Shown here: positions 45,030-54,830 of the stretch, piece by piece
How the letters are laid out: every line of letters begins with the position of its first letter
Numbering within the stretch: the first letter of the stretch is position 1
Source: Bordetella genomosp. 2
GTDB taxonomy: Bacteria; Pseudomonadota; Gammaproteobacteria; Burkholderiales; Burkholderiaceae_B
DNA length: 64,000 nucleotides
Reading direction: 5' to 3'
Assembly (NCBI RefSeq): GCF_002261345.1
Contig: NZ_NEVT01000007.1
Span: 248,001-312,000, forward strand
The notes under the pieces: model-generated
Told to the model about the DNA's origin: nothing
Database searches by the model: none
What the model saw: only the letters and a program-made list of their open reading frames with translations
Program-made: the position numbers and the translations under genes

Positions 45030-45407
45030 ATGAATACCGCCCCGTTTCCCTATCTGACGCGACTCGACGTGCTGCACGGCGCCGGCGAGCGCATCGACGT
45101 GCCCGCGCTGGTCGCCGCCAATACCCATCCCTGGTACAACCAGACGCTCTGCCGCGTCAACGATTCAGTGGTCCGCCTGGGCGTGGTACAGGGCGAATAT
45201 CACTGGCACAAGCACGATACCGAAGACGAGTTCTTCTATGTGGTCAGCGGCAATCTGCTGATCGACCTGGAGGACCGCACGGTCGACCTGCAGCCCGGCC
45301 AGGCCGTCGTCGTGCCCAAGGGCACCCGCCACCGCCCACGCGCGCCCGGCCAGACCGTGATGCTGATGGTCGAAGGCGCCGGCATCGTGCCCACCGGCGA
45401 CGCCTGA
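45030..45407 (+). CDS. Small cupin-domain protein
   Basis: A 125-aa single-domain cupin. Motif 1 is GEYHWHKHDTEDEFFYVVSG (metal-binding His/His/Glu) and motif 2 is LQPGQAVVVPKGTRHRPRAPG with the fourth ligand. Such proteins are often isomerases, dioxygenases or sugar-binding accessory proteins; no function can be named. AGGAGAG precedes the ATG at 45030. It converges with the SulP gene across 27 bp that contain a GC-only hairpin. Confidence 0.9.
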   Translation: MNTAPFPYLTRLDVLHGAGERIDVPALVAANTHPWYNQTLCRVNDSVVRLGVVQGEYHWHKHDTEDEFFYVVSGNLLIDLEDRTVDLQPGQAVVVPKGTRHRPRAPGQTVMLMVEGAGIVPTGDA

Positions 45408-45434
45408 CGGCGGCGGGGCGCGGCCGCCGCCCTG

Positions 45435-46913
45435 TCAGTGCGGCGCCGCTGCCGCGCGCCCCGGCTTGTCGTGAGTGCCGTAGCGTTCGATCATGGTGCG
45501 GCTGGCGCGGTTCAGGCCGGTCACCTCCACCGCCACGCCGTGGCGCCGGAACTTGTGCACCACCCGGTCCAGCGCGTCGACCGCCGTGATGTCCCAGAAA
45601 TGCGCATGGGCCAGGTCGATGCATACCGCCGGCACCGCTTCGTGGAAATCGAACGCCGCCACCATCGCCTCGGACGACGCGAAGAAGACCTGCCCGTGCA
45701 CCGCATAGCGCCGCAGCGCCCCGCCCTCGGCCAGCGCCGACTCGACGCGCAGCACCATATGCACCTTGGAGGCAAAGAACACCGCGCTCAGCAGCACCCC
45801 CACCAGCACGCCGAGCGCCAGGTTGTGGGTCGCCACCACGACCGCCACGGTCGCCAGCATCACCGCCGACGAGCTCTTGGGATGAGTCGCCAGGTTGCGC
45901 AGCGAGGTCCAGCTGAAAGTGCTGATCGACACCATGATCATCACCGCCACCAGCGCGGCCATGGGAATCTGCCGCACCCAGGGGCCCAGGAACACCACCA
46001 GCACCAGCAGCACCACCCCCGCCGTGAAGGTGGACAGGCGGCCGCGCCCGCCGGATTTCACGTTGATGACGGACTGGCCGATCATGGCGCAGCCCGGCAT
46101 GCCGCCGAGCAGGCCGGCCGCGATGTTGGCCAGGCCCTGGCCCTTGCATTCGCGGCTCTTGTCGCTGGGCGTGTCGGTGAAATCGTCGATGATGGAAGCG
46201 GTCATCAGCGATTCCAGCAGGCCCACCGCGGCCACCGTCACGGCATAGGGGAAGATGATCGACAAGGTCTGCCAGTCCAGCGGCACCGCGGGCAGCGCGA
46301 ACGCGGGCAGATGCTCGGGGAAGGCGCCCATGTCGCCCACGGTACGGATCGGCAGCTCCAGCCACATGGCGATGGCGGTCAGCACCACGATGCACACCAG
46401 CGGCGACGGAATGGCGCGGCTCAGGCGCGGGAACAGATAGATGATGGCCAGCCCGCCCGCCGTCATGGCGTAGACCGTCCAATGCACGCCGGTCAGCTCG
46501 GGCAGCTGGGCCAGGAAGATCAGGATCGCCAGCGCATTGACGAAGCCGGTGATGACCGAGCGCGACACGAAGCGCATCAGCGCGCCCAGCCGCAGCAGCC
46601 CGGCGCCGATCTGCAGCAGGCCGGCCAGCACCGCGGTGGCGAACACATACTGCACGCCATGGTCGCGCACCAGCGAGGCGATCACCAGCGCCACGGCGCC
46701 GGTGGCGGCCGAGATCATGCCCGGCCGCCCGCCGGCGATCGCGCAGACCACCGCGATACTGAACGCGGCGTACAAGCCCACCTGGGGATCGACGCCGGCG
46801 ATGATGGAAAACGCCAGGGCCTCGGGAATGAGGGCGAGCGCGACGACGATGCCGGCCAGCAGGTCGCCGCGGACATTGCCGAGCCAGTCCCGGCGCAATG
46901 TGGAAAACGTCAT
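45435..46913 (-). CDS. SulP-family anion transporter with STAS domain
   Basis: A 492-aa inner-membrane permease. The SulP core starts [35 protein letters not shown], with the conserved [31 protein letters not shown] and [28 protein letters not shown]; a C-terminal STAS domain (about 385-475) includes [23 protein letters not shown]-type sequence. Substrates in this family are sulfate, bicarbonate/Na+ or C4-dicarboxylates. The ATG at 46913 gives the normal N-terminus; upstream in-frame reading is Arg/Pro-rich shadow. Confidence 0.93.
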   Translation of the reverse strand: MTFSTLRRDWLGNVRGDLLAGIVVALALIPEALAFSIIAGVDPQVGLYAAFSIAVVCAIAGGRPGMISAATGAVALVIASLVRDHGVQYVFATAVLAGLLQIGAGLLRLGALMRFVSRSVITGFVNALAILIFLAQLPELTGVHWTVYAMTAGGLAIIYLFPRLSRAIPSPLVCIVVLTAIAMWLELPIRTVGDMGAFPEHLPAFALPAVPLDWQTLSIIFPYAVTVAAVGLLESLMTASIIDDFTDTPSDKSRECKGQGLANIAAGLLGGMPGCAMIGQSVINVKSGGRGRLSTFTAGVVLLVLVVFLGPWVRQIPMAALVAVMIMVSISTFSWTSLRNLATHPKSSSAVMLATVAVVVATHNLALGVLVGVLLSAVFFASKVHMVLRVESALAEGGALRRYAVHGQVFFASSEAMVAAFDFHEAVPAVCIDLAHAHFWDITAVDALDRVVHKFRRHGVAVEVTGLNRASRTMIERYGTHDKPGRAAAAPH

Positions 46914-47048
46914 GGAGGATTCAAGCGAGGATGGTGCTGCAAGACAGCGGAGACCATCGGGGAAGTTTCGCGCGCATTGCGGGCGCGGCCGGTCGGCCGG
47001 CGCCCGGCACCGCATGCAAGCGCGGCGCGCGACAGCGCGCCCACCCGC

Positions 47049-47084
47049 GAATCTTCGTCCGAGGAGTTCAGGAGGAAGATTCGG
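47049..47084. repeat. Nine-bp inverted repeat in the SulP upstream region
   Basis: CGAATCTTC (47049-47057) and GAAGATTCG (47076-47084) are perfect inverted repeats separated by 18 bases, in the 274-bp gap between the SulP start and the Bug gene stop. It could be a regulatory site or an RNA hairpin in the SulP 5' leader; there is no T-tract on either side. Confidence 0.45.
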
Positions 47085-47187
47085 CTGATGTCACATGGGT
47101 AGGCGCGGGCGAAATGACGGGATGAAGGCCGGGATTGTACACGTCCCGGTTGCCGCTCCCGCCGGCCGGAGGCATGAACGGAATGAG

Positions 47188-48144
47188 TCAGTCGGCGCCG
47201 ATGCGCTGCCGTTCGATGATCTCGCGCCAGCGGGCTTCCTCTTCGCGGTTGAACTGCGCGAAGGCCGCCGGACCCTGCGGCGCGCCAATCAACCCCAGCC
47301 CCTTGATCTTGTCCTTTACCGCGGCCGTCTCGCTCACCGCCAGGATGGCCTCGGCCAGCCGCGCCCGCAGATCGCCCGGCGTCGCGGCCGGCAGGTAGAA
47401 CCCGAACCAGCTGCTGGATACGACATCGGCGACACGGCCGCTCTCATTTACCGTGGGCAGGCCCGGCAGGTCGTCCAGCCGCTGCGGGGTCGCCACCGCC
47501 AGCGCGCGGATCTTGCCCTCGCGCGCGTAGGGCATCGACTGCATGGTGTCGAAATAGGCGTTGACCTGGCCGCCCAGGAAGTCTGTCATGGCGGCTCCCG
47601 TGCCCTTATAGGGCACCTGGATGACTTCTATGCCCGCCTTGGCGGCGAACAGCTCCGCCGCCAGGTGCGGGCTGGAGCCCACACCGGACGAGGCAAAACT
47701 GAGCCTGCCCGGATGCGCGCGGGCGAAGTCGACCAGCTCGCCGACATTGCGGGCCGGCACCGAGGGATGCACGTACAACACGTTCGGCGCCAGCGCCACG
47801 CGCGCCAGCGGCGCCAGGCTGGCCGGCTCATAAGGCATCTGCTTCAGCATGTACGGGTTGGTCACCATGCCGACGCTGCCCACCAACAGGGTATAGCCGT
47901 CGGCCGGCGCGCGGGCCACAGCGGCCGCGCCGATGGAGGCGCCGCCACCCGGCTTGTTCTCCACCACCACGGGCTGGCCCCAGCGCTGGCCCAGCGCATC
48001 GGCATACAGGCGCGCGATGTTGTCGGTCAGGCCGCCGGGCGAATATGGCACGACGATGGTCACGGGCCTGGCGGGAAAATCCGCCGCGGCGGCGGGCGCG
48101 GCGAAAGCCGTTAAACTGGCCAGCAGAAATAGAAAGCGGCGCAT
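47188..48144 (-). CDS. Bug/TctC-family periplasmic solute-binding protein (1)
   Basis: A 318-aa tripartite tricarboxylate-type binding protein. The signal peptide MRRFLFLLASLTAFAAPAAA is followed by the family fold FPARPVTIVVPYSPGGLTDNIARL, VVENKPGGGASIGA, ADGYTLLVGSVGM, FASSGVGSSPHLAAELF and VQVPYKGTGAAMTDFLGGQV. It captures carboxylate ligands in the periplasm; no TctAB permease lies nearby, as is common for Bordetella Bug genes. GAGGAG precedes the ATG. It is divergent from a LysR regulator that probably controls it. Confidence 0.93.
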   Translation of the reverse strand: MRRFLFLLASLTAFAAPAAAADFPARPVTIVVPYSPGGLTDNIARLYADALGQRWGQPVVVENKPGGGASIGAAAVARAPADGYTLLVGSVGMVTNPYMLKQMPYEPASLAPLARVALAPNVLYVHPSVPARNVGELVDFARAHPGRLSFASSGVGSSPHLAAELFAAKAGIEVIQVPYKGTGAAMTDFLGGQVNAYFDTMQSMPYAREGKIRALAVATPQRLDDLPGLPTVNESGRVADVVSSSWFGFYLPAATPGDLRARLAEAILAVSETAAVKDKIKGLGLIGAPQGPAAFAQFNREEEARWREIIERQRIGAD

Positions 48145-48236
48145 GGGGGTCTCCTCGTGGTCGTGGCGTATGGCCGTTGCATACGGCGCTGTTGGCAGTC
48201 TATTGGCGTCCCTGCCCGCATACGAGCGCCGCACCT

Positions 48237-48250
48237 GCAAACCAGAATTG
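48237..48250. promoter_or_regulatory. Shared 14-bp promoter motif, site 1
   Basis: GCAAACCAGAATTG, identical to 52635-52648. It lies 12 bases before the LysR start codon and about 93 bases from the divergent Bug start, where an autoregulatory LysR site would be expected. Confidence 0.5.
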
Positions 48251-48261
48251 CGACAAGTGAT

Positions 48262-49197
48262 ATGGCTACGCGTACGCCCCAATGGGATCTGCAACGACTA
48301 TCGATCTTCATGAGCGTGGCCTCGGCCGGCAGCCTCAAGGGCGCGGCGAATGCGCTGGGCCTGCCGCAATCCGCGATCAGCAGGCAGATCACGCGCCTCG
48401 AAAGCCAGTGCAATGGCCGCCTGTTCAGCCGTACCGGCCGGGGAATGGTGTTGACCGAACTGGGCGAACGCCTGATGCCGCAGATCGACCGCCTGCTGGA
48501 CCAGGCCGACGAGCTGTCCGGCGTCGTGGCGGAAAGCGCGGCCCAGCCCTTCGGCGAGGTGACGGTCGGCGCCCTGCCCTCGCTGTACCTGTCCGCCATC
48601 GTGCCGCTGTTCTTCGCGCTGCGCGACCAGCACCCCGGCATCAAGCTGCGCATCCTCGAAGGCTCGGGCGGCCAGATCGACCAATGGCTCGGCAATGGCG
48701 AGGTGGATATCGGCCTGCCCTATCGCTACGGGCCCTCGGCCGCCAATGATGCGGACCTGCTGTTCGACCTGGCTTCCTATCTGGTCGGCAGGCCCGGCGC
48801 GCCGCTGCTGGGACGCGACCATATCGCCTTCGCCGATCTCGACGGCGTGCCGCTCGTCCTGCCAGGGCGGCCCAGCGCCGTCAGGCTGCTGCTGGACCAG
48901 ATCGCCCGGCGCGCCGGCATCTCGATCAACGTGGTGTTCGAGGCCGACTCTACTCAGTTGCAAAAAGCGCTGGCCGCGGGCGGCGGCGGCTACACGGTGC
49001 TTCCCATGCACGTGGTGCGCGACGAGATCGCGGCCGGCAAGATGCAGGCGGTGCGCATCGTCGAGCCGCAGTTGCGCCGCGGCCTGGTCCTGGCCGTGAC
49101 GCGGGCCCGTCCGGCCTCGCTGGCCGTGCGCTCGGTAGTGGCGCTGCTGCGCCAGCACTTCGGCTCCGAGGCGGTGATGCGCAAGTTCCTGGACTAG
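48262..49197 (+). CDS. LysR-family transcriptional regulator (catabolic cluster, 1)
   Basis: A 311-aa LTTR with N-terminal HTH (LQRLSIFMSVASAGSLKGAANALGLPQSAISRQITRLE) and an effector domain containing LRILEGSGGQIDQWLGNGEVDIGLPYRYG. The same ILEGS(G/S)GQI(D/E)(Q/E)WL segment occurs in the LysR at 59546, so the two are paralogues. ATG 48262 follows AAGTGAT; the longer in-frame reading is a shadow. Divergent from Bug gene 1 and convergent with Bug gene 2. Confidence 0.92.
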   Translation: MATRTPQWDLQRLSIFMSVASAGSLKGAANALGLPQSAISRQITRLESQCNGRLFSRTGRGMVLTELGERLMPQIDRLLDQADELSGVVAESAAQPFGEVTVGALPSLYLSAIVPLFFALRDQHPGIKLRILEGSGGQIDQWLGNGEVDIGLPYRYGPSAANDADLLFDLASYLVGRPGAPLLGRDHIAFADLDGVPLVLPGRPSAVRLLLDQIARRAGISINVVFEADSTQLQKALAAGGGGYTVLPMHVVRDEIAAGKMQAVRIVEPQLRRGLVLAVTRARPASLAVRSVVALLRQHFGSEAVMRKFLD

Positions 49198-49200
49198 GGC

Positions 49201-50166
49201 CTATTCCAGGCGCGCGCCCGAGACTTCGATCACCTGCTTCCATTTGGCCGCCTCGCGCTGCACGATGGCGGCCATTTCCTGCGGCGTGCTGCTCTCCGGC
49301 AGCAGGCCTACGTCGATCATGCGCCGCTGCAGGCCGGGCTGGGCAAGCACCTGCGCCACCGCGGCGTTCAGCTTGTCGATCACGGCGGCGGGCGTGCCGG
49401 CCGGCACCGTCAGGTAATTGACCGGCGACGCGTCGAAGCCGGCCAGATCGTCCGCGATGGGCGGCACGCCGGGCAGCATGGGCAGCGATTGGGGCGTCGT
49501 CACACCCAACGCCTTGACCGCGCCGGACTGGATGTGCGGCAAATAGACGGCGACACTGTCGATGGCGATCTCGACCGTGCCGCCCAGCACGTCGCGCAGC
49601 GCCGCGCCCGTGCCCGGATAAGGCACGTGGTCGATCTCGATGCCGGCCATGGCCTTGAACAGTTCGCCGGCCAGGTGGCTGGAGGCGCCGATTCCGGCGC
49701 TGGCAAAGCGCACCTCATGCGGGTGACCCTTGGCGTACGCCACCAGTTCCCGCACCGAGGCAACGGGCAGCGTCTTGCCCGCCACCAGCACGCTGGGCAC
49801 GACCGCCAGCTTGGATACCGGCACGAGGTCCTTCTGCGGATCGTACGGCAGGCTTTTCATAAGATAGGGATTGGTGATCTGCGGACCCGGCGTCGTGTAC
49901 AGCAGGGTATAGCCGTCCGGCGCCGCGCGCGCCACCTGTGTGGCGCCGATGGTGCCGCCCGCGCCCGGCTTATTTTCCACCACTACCGGTTGGCCGAGGA
50001 TCTTGCCGAGCGGCTCGGCCACCAGGCGCGCCGTCAGGTCGGCGCCGCCGCCGGGCGCGAACGGCACGATCAGGCGCAGCGGACGGTCCGGATACTCCGC
50101 CTGGGCCGGCGCCATGGGAACCAGTGCGGCGAATAATGCGATAGCGTGCAAAAGACTGCGCGGCAT
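49201..50166 (-). CDS. Bug/TctC-family periplasmic solute-binding protein (2)
   Basis: A 321-aa binding protein with signal peptide MPRSLLHAIALFAALVPMAPAQA and family motifs YPDRPLRLIVPFAPGGGADLTARL, VVENKPGAGGTIGATQVARAAPDGYTLL, FASAGIGASSHLAGELF and DHVPYPGTGAALRDVLGG. It lies 53 bp downstream of the first fused acyl-CoA dehydrogenase in the same direction, suggesting that it captures the acid degraded by that operon. It converges on LysR 1 with a 3-bp gap. Confidence 0.93.
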   Translation of the reverse strand: MPRSLLHAIALFAALVPMAPAQAEYPDRPLRLIVPFAPGGGADLTARLVAEPLGKILGQPVVVENKPGAGGTIGATQVARAAPDGYTLLYTTPGPQITNPYLMKSLPYDPQKDLVPVSKLAVVPSVLVAGKTLPVASVRELVAYAKGHPHEVRFASAGIGASSHLAGELFKAMAGIEIDHVPYPGTGAALRDVLGGTVEIAIDSVAVYLPHIQSGAVKALGVTTPQSLPMLPGVPPIADDLAGFDASPVNYLTVPAGTPAAVIDKLNAAVAQVLAQPGLQRRMIDVGLLPESSTPQEMAAIVQREAAKWKQVIEVSGARLE

Positions 50167-50219
50167 GATGTTGTCTCCTGTTTGTAGGTTCTGTTCAAGA
50201 TACCGGGCACGACGGCGCT

Positions 50220-52562
50220 TCAGGCCGGCAACCCGAGCACGTGCTTGGCGAGAATATTGCGCTGTATTTCATTGGTGCCGCCGTAGATCGTGGTGATCGC
50301 CGAGTTGTACAAGCGCCCGGCCGGCGTGATGCGCGTATCGCCCGCCACATGCGAACCGGCGTCGCCGCCATGCTCGGCGGCCGCCTCCACTACCTGCATG
50401 GCGATGCGCGAGTACACCTCGGTCGCCCATACCTTCAGCAGGGATACGCTGGGCGGCAGCTTCTCGCCGCGCTTGACCATGTCGGCGTATTCCGCGTACA
50501 GCGACTGCAGGTCGGCCACATCCAGCAGCGACGCCGCGTACATGGCCTGGAAGCGCTCGCTGGCGAACAGGCCGGCGGCCTCGCCAACCCGCCGCAACTG
50601 GTTCAGGGCGTAGCGGGCCTGTGCCGGGCTGCCGACAAAGATGCGCTCGAATTCGAGGAGCGCCTTGGCGATGGTCCAGCCCTGGTTGAGTTCGCCCACC
50701 AGGTTTTCCTTCGGCACCCGCACCGCATCGAAGAACACTTCGCAGAACTCTTCCTCGCCGCCGATATTGCGGATGGGGCGCACCGTGATGCCGGGCGTCT
50801 TGATATCGGCCAGCAGGAAGCTGATGCCGGCCTGCTTCTTGGCGGTCTTGTCGGTGCGCACCAGCATGAAAATATGCGTCGCATCCTGCGCCAGCGTGGT
50901 CCAGATCTTCTGCCCCGTCACCACGAAGTCGTCGCCGTCCGGCACGGCCTCGGTGCGCAGCGAAGCCAGGTCGGAGCCGGCATTGGGTTCGGAGTAGCCC
51001 TGGCACCAGATATGATCGCCGGCGATGATGCGCGGCAGGTACTTGCGGCGCTGCGCCTCGGTGCCATAGCGGATCAGGATGGGCCCGATATTGATAATGC
51101 CCTGGTCGGGCATGCGGGCTACCCCATGGGCTTCCATTTCCTCGACCATGGCGATGATGCGCTCCGGCCCGAGCGCCATGCCCCCGTGCTCCCGGGGCCA
51201 GGCGGGCGCCAGCCAGCCCTTGCGGGCGAGCGCCAGATACCAGGGGCGCATGTCGTTCCAGTGCAGCCGCTGCGGCGGATGGCGCAGATGCTCGGGATAG
51301 TATTGCCGGATGAATGACCGTACGCGCGCCCGGAACGCTTCCTCGGGGATCGCGTTCCAGTCGATGCCGGCGTCCGATTCCGGCGGTTCGGGCGGCAGGT
51401 CCGGCGCGCCCGCATCACCCGCACCGTCGTGCCGCCAGTAGCGCAGGGCCAGCGCGCGGTTTTCCTGGACCCCGCCCAGCCAGCTGCACAAATGCAGCGC
51501 ACGCTTGAGATACAGGCCGACATCGCACTCATCGGTGTATCCGATGGCGCCATGCATCTGGATCGCTTCGCGCGTCATGTGCAGCGCGGCGTGCGCGCAG
51601 CGGCTCTTCAGCCGCGCTGCCCAGGCCTGGAAGTCCGCGCCGGCGACCTCGGCGGCACCGGCCGCATCCTGCAGCACCGCCTGCGCCAGCCGCACCTGGA
51701 GGTGGGCGTCCACCATCCGGTGCTGCAAGGCCTGGTTCGCGCCTATCGGGCGGTTGAACTGGACACGGGTCTTCAGATAGTCCAGCGTCAGGTCATGCGC
51801 CTGCAGCGCGATGCCCAGCAATTCGGCCGCCTGCGCCACGCGCGTCTGCCCATTGGCTGCGGCCACCGCCGCCTCGACTGCCGCGCCATGGGCCAGCAGC
51901 GCATCGCCATCGAGGGCGACGTCGTGGAACGACAAAGTCGCCGCCGGCGTCCCGTCGACGCGCTCGTGCATGCCGACCTCCAGCCCCGGCGTATCCGCGG
52001 CCAGCCAGCACAGCGCCGGCTCCTGGCCGCGACGGCATACCACCAGCCAGCCGTCCGCCCCGGCGGGATACACCCATTGCTTGCGGCCGTTCAACACATC
52101 GCCGTCCGGCCGCGCCGTCAGCGCGGCCGCCGGCGGTTCGTACTCCAACTGCCGGGCGCTTTCCTGCCAGGCCAACCCCACAACGCGGCGGCCGGCGGCG
52201 ATATCGGCCAGCAGCGCATCGCGACGCCCGCCGGGCGGGAGGGCGTTCAACGCCGCGACCGCCTGCACGCCCACGGCAATGACGGGCTCCGGCAGGGGAT
52301 GCCGGCCGATCTCGCACGCGATGGCGGCAAATTCCCGCAGGCCCAGCCCCAGGCCGCCATGCCGCTCGGCAACCAGCAGCCCGGGCCAGCCGGCCTGCGC
52401 AAGCTTGGACCAGGTCGCGCGTTCGAAGCCGGGCAGCGTGCCGCGCAGGGCTCGCAGCCGCGATAACGGACTTTCCTGGCGGAGCAGGTCCCTGGCGCTG
52501 TCCTGGAACGCGCGTATCACTTCGGCATCCGCGCCACTGCTCATCGCTCGACCTTCCTGCAT
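50220..52562 (-). CDS. Double-length fused acyl-CoA dehydrogenase (1)
   Basis: A 780-aa fusion of two acyl-CoA dehydrogenase units. Unit 1 (about 1-380) has ERHGGLGLGLREFAAIACEIG and IQMHGAIGYTDECDVGLYLKRALH; unit 2 (about 395-780) has the substrate/FAD segment YSEPNAGSDLASLRTEAVPDGD, VTGQKIWTTLAQDATH and a C-terminal YGGTNEIQRNILAKHVLGL. Ordinary family members are about 380 aa and homotetrameric; a tandem fusion resembles the alpha-beta heterotetramers of actinobacterial sterol degradation. The ATG at 52562 has GGAGG directly upstream. Divergent from the frameshifted CoA-transferase. Confidence 0.92.
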   Translation of the reverse strand: MQEGRAMSSGADAEVIRAFQDSARDLLRQESPLSRLRALRGTLPGFERATWSKLAQAGWPGLLVAERHGGLGLGLREFAAIACEIGRHPLPEPVIAVGVQAVAALNALPPGGRRDALLADIAAGRRVVGLAWQESARQLEYEPPAAALTARPDGDVLNGRKQWVYPAGADGWLVVCRRGQEPALCWLAADTPGLEVGMHERVDGTPAATLSFHDVALDGDALLAHGAAVEAAVAAANGQTRVAQAAELLGIALQAHDLTLDYLKTRVQFNRPIGANQALQHRMVDAHLQVRLAQAVLQDAAGAAEVAGADFQAWAARLKSRCAHAALHMTREAIQMHGAIGYTDECDVGLYLKRALHLCSWLGGVQENRALALRYWRHDGAGDAGAPDLPPEPPESDAGIDWNAIPEEAFRARVRSFIRQYYPEHLRHPPQRLHWNDMRPWYLALARKGWLAPAWPREHGGMALGPERIIAMVEEMEAHGVARMPDQGIINIGPILIRYGTEAQRRKYLPRIIAGDHIWCQGYSEPNAGSDLASLRTEAVPDGDDFVVTGQKIWTTLAQDATHIFMLVRTDKTAKKQAGISFLLADIKTPGITVRPIRNIGGEEEFCEVFFDAVRVPKENLVGELNQGWTIAKALLEFERIFVGSPAQARYALNQLRRVGEAAGLFASERFQAMYAASLLDVADLQSLYAEYADMVKRGEKLPPSVSLLKVWATEVYSRIAMQVVEAAAEHGGDAGSHVAGDTRITPAGRLYNSAITTIYGGTNEIQRNILAKHVLGLPA

Positions 52563-52634
52563 CAGTCCTCCGTCCCTCGGGTTGATCTCCCGGCGAGTCT
52601 AGGAGCAAACCGCCACGGCGGGCGCACGCCGCCG

Positions 52635-52648
52635 GCAAACCAGAATTG
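52635..52648. promoter_or_regulatory. Shared 14-bp promoter motif, site 2
   Basis: GCAAACCAGAATTG followed by ACAGAATTG, so the AGAATTG half is repeated in tandem. It lies in the 201-bp divergent region between the fused acyl-CoA dehydrogenase and the CoA-transferase, and is identical to the site upstream of LysR 1. Confidence 0.5.
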
Positions 52649-52681
52649 ACAGAATTGCAATGGGCGCGGATTGCACGCGGC

Positions 52682-52736
52682 CGCATAACAGCCTTGCCGA
52701 TCGCGGCATCCTGCCATGACGCTATCCGCCTAGACT
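52682..52736 (+). promoter_or_regulatory. Promoter with upstream site, CoA-transferase 1
   Basis: CGCATAACAGC (52682-52692) and, 46 bases on from its start, GCCTAGACT (52728-52736), whose TAGACT can serve as a -10. The same pair occurs upstream of the second CoA-transferase (54831-54886) at nearly the same spacing and distance to the ATG. Confidence 0.5.
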
Positions 52737-52763
52737 TGTCGCACCACACAGCCGTCAAGGAGA

Positions 52764-53991
52764 ATGGCTTTGCAGCCGCTGTTATCGAACATCAAGGTGC
52801 TGGACCTGAGCCGGGTGCTGGCCGGCCCGTGGGCCAGCCAGATACTGGCCGACCTGGGCGCCGACGTCATCAAGGTCGAGCGCCCTGGGCGCGGCGACGA
52901 TACTCGCGCCTGGGGTCCGCCCTTCCTCAAGGATCGCGACGGCGCCGACACCGCCGATGGCGGCTACTTCGTCGCCACCAATCGCGGCAAGCGCTCCATC
53001 ACGATCGACCTGCAGACGCCCGAGGGGCAGGATCTGGTTCGCCAGCTATGCCGCGACGCCGATGTCGTGCTGGAGAACTACAAGGTCGGCACGCTGGCGC
53101 GCCTGGGCCTGGACTACGCCACGCTCTCGCGGCTCAATCCCCGGCTGGTGTATTGCTCGGTCACCGGCTTCGGCCAGAGTGGTCCGCGCGCGCCGGAACC
53201 GGCCTACGACTTCCTCATCCAGGCCATCGGCGGCCTGATGAGCTTCACCGGCGAACGCGACGACAAGCCCGGTGGCGGTCCGCAGAAAGTCGGGGTGCCC
53301 ATCGTCGACCTGACCACCGGCGTGTATGCCGCGCTCGGCATCCTGGCGGCGCTGCTGCGCCGGGCCCAGGTCGGCGCCGGCGAGTACATCGACGTGGCCA
53401 TGCTCGACGTACAGGTCGGGCTGCTGGCAAACCAGGCGATGAACTTCCTGCTCGGCAACCGGGTGCCGCGCCGCACCGGCAATGCCCATCCCAACATCCA
53501 GCCGCAACGCACGTTCGCCTGCGCGGATGGCGACATTGTGCTGGTTGTCGGCAACGACCAGCAGTTCGCCGCGCTGTGCCGCGCCATCGGACGGCCCGAG
53601 CTGGCCGGCGACGAACGCTACGCAACCAACGGCCAGCGCGTGCGCAACCAGTCCGCGCTCGATCCCATCCTGGACGCCGCGTTCGCCGCCCGGCCGCGCG
53701 CCTACTGGCTCGATGCGCTCAAGCAGGCGGGCGTGCCCGCCGGGTCGATCAACACGGTGCCGGAGGTCTTCGCCGATCCGCAAGTGCGGCATCGCGACAT
53801 GCTGCGTCACCTGCCGCATCCGGTTGCAGGCAGCGTCCCGCAGGTCATGAACCCGTTGAAATTCGGCGCCTCCGGCCTGCGGGCCGACTTGGCGCCGCCC
53901 CCTGCTGGGGCAACACACCGAAGAGATCCTGGCGGAACTCGGCCTGGGCGCCGAACAGATCCAGGACTACCGCAACCGCAACATCATCTGA
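52764..53991 (+). pseudogene. CaiB/BaiF-type (family III) CoA-transferase, frameshifted near the C-terminus
   Basis: The frame from 52764 encodes a family III CoA-transferase: LDLSRVLAGPWASQILADLGADVIKVERPG.GDDTR, NRGKRSITIDL, LNPRLVYCSVTGFGQSGP, and the PQVRHRDML region near the end. At a run of five C (53898-53902) the frame is lost. In the +1 frame the expected C-terminus (LLGQHTEEILAELGLGAEQI...NRNII) resumes and stops at 53989-53991. As it stands, translation runs on in the wrong frame to 54131, adding about 78 unrelated residues and overlapping the hydratase gene. A four-C tract would restore the gene, so this is a strain lesion, slippage site or sequence error. Confidence 0.85.
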
Positions 53992-54006
53992 ACCCGGAGA
54001 CACCTC

Positions 54007-54804
54007 ATGACCACCCCGACCGACCTCGCCGGCCCGTACACCGCCCTGGATGTCAGGATCGAGGACGGCATCGCCGTCGTGCTGCTCGCCAATCCGCCCG
54101 TCAACGCGCTGAGCACGGAGATGATGAATGAGCTCACGCTTCTACTGGATCGTATTTCGGAGGTCTCCGACGTGCGCGCGGTCGTGCTGTCCGGCCAGGG
54201 CAAGACCTTCTGCGCCGGCGCCGACCTGAAGAACCGCGCCACCACCATACGCGGTCCCGGCGACCTGCCGCAACACTCGCGGCGCACGCGCGAGTGCTTC
54301 CATGCCATCCGCGAATGCGCCAAACCCGTGGTCGGCGCGATCAACGGCGCGGCGCTCGGCGCCGGCCTGGCCATCGTCGCGTCCTGCGACATCCTGCTGG
54401 CGGCCTCTTCGGCGGTGGTGGGCCTGCCGGAGATCAATGTCGGCCTGCTGGGCGGCGGCCGGCACGGCATGCGCCTGTTCGGCCATTCGCGCCTGCGCCG
54501 CATGATGCTCACCGGACTGCGCATCGACGGCGACGAACTCTATCGCCTCGGCGTGGTGGAAGCCTCCGTGCCGGCCGAAGCGCTGATGGACCACGCCATG
54601 GAGCTGGCGCGCGAGCTTGCCTCCAAGAGCCCGCTGGCCACCGTATTGGCCAAGCAGACCCTCAATGCGATCGAGGACATGAGCCTGCGCGACGGCTACC
54701 GCTATGAACAGGACATGACCGCGGCCATCGCCAAGACGGAGGACGCGGCCGAGGCGCGGCGCGCGTTCCTGGAAAAGCGCGCGCCGGTATTCCAGGGCCG
54801 CTAG
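54007..54804 (+). CDS. Enoyl-CoA hydratase/isomerase family protein
   Basis: A 265-aa crotonase. Oxyanion-hole motifs are VNALSTEMMNELT, GQGKTFCAGADLKN and VVGAINGAALGAGLAIVASCDILLAA; the catalytic-Glu region reads VVGLPEINVGLLGGGRHGMRLFG, with Glu in LPEINVG retained but the second Glu position less clear. It would hydrate the enoyl-CoA made by the adjacent dehydrogenases. It begins 15 bp after the restored stop of the CoA-transferase, so it is probably cotranscribed with it. Confidence 0.92.
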   Translation: MTTPTDLAGPYTALDVRIEDGIAVVLLANPPVNALSTEMMNELTLLLDRISEVSDVRAVVLSGQGKTFCAGADLKNRATTIRGPGDLPQHSRRTRECFHAIRECAKPVVGAINGAALGAGLAIVASCDILLAASSAVVGLPEINVGLLGGGRHGMRLFGHSRLRRMMLTGLRIDGDELYRLGVVEASVPAEALMDHAMELARELASKSPLATVLAKQTLNAIEDMSLRDGYRYEQDMTAAIAKTEDAAEARRAFLEKRAPVFQGR

Positions 54805-54830
54805 CGGCCGCGCGTCGAACCGCGGCGGCG

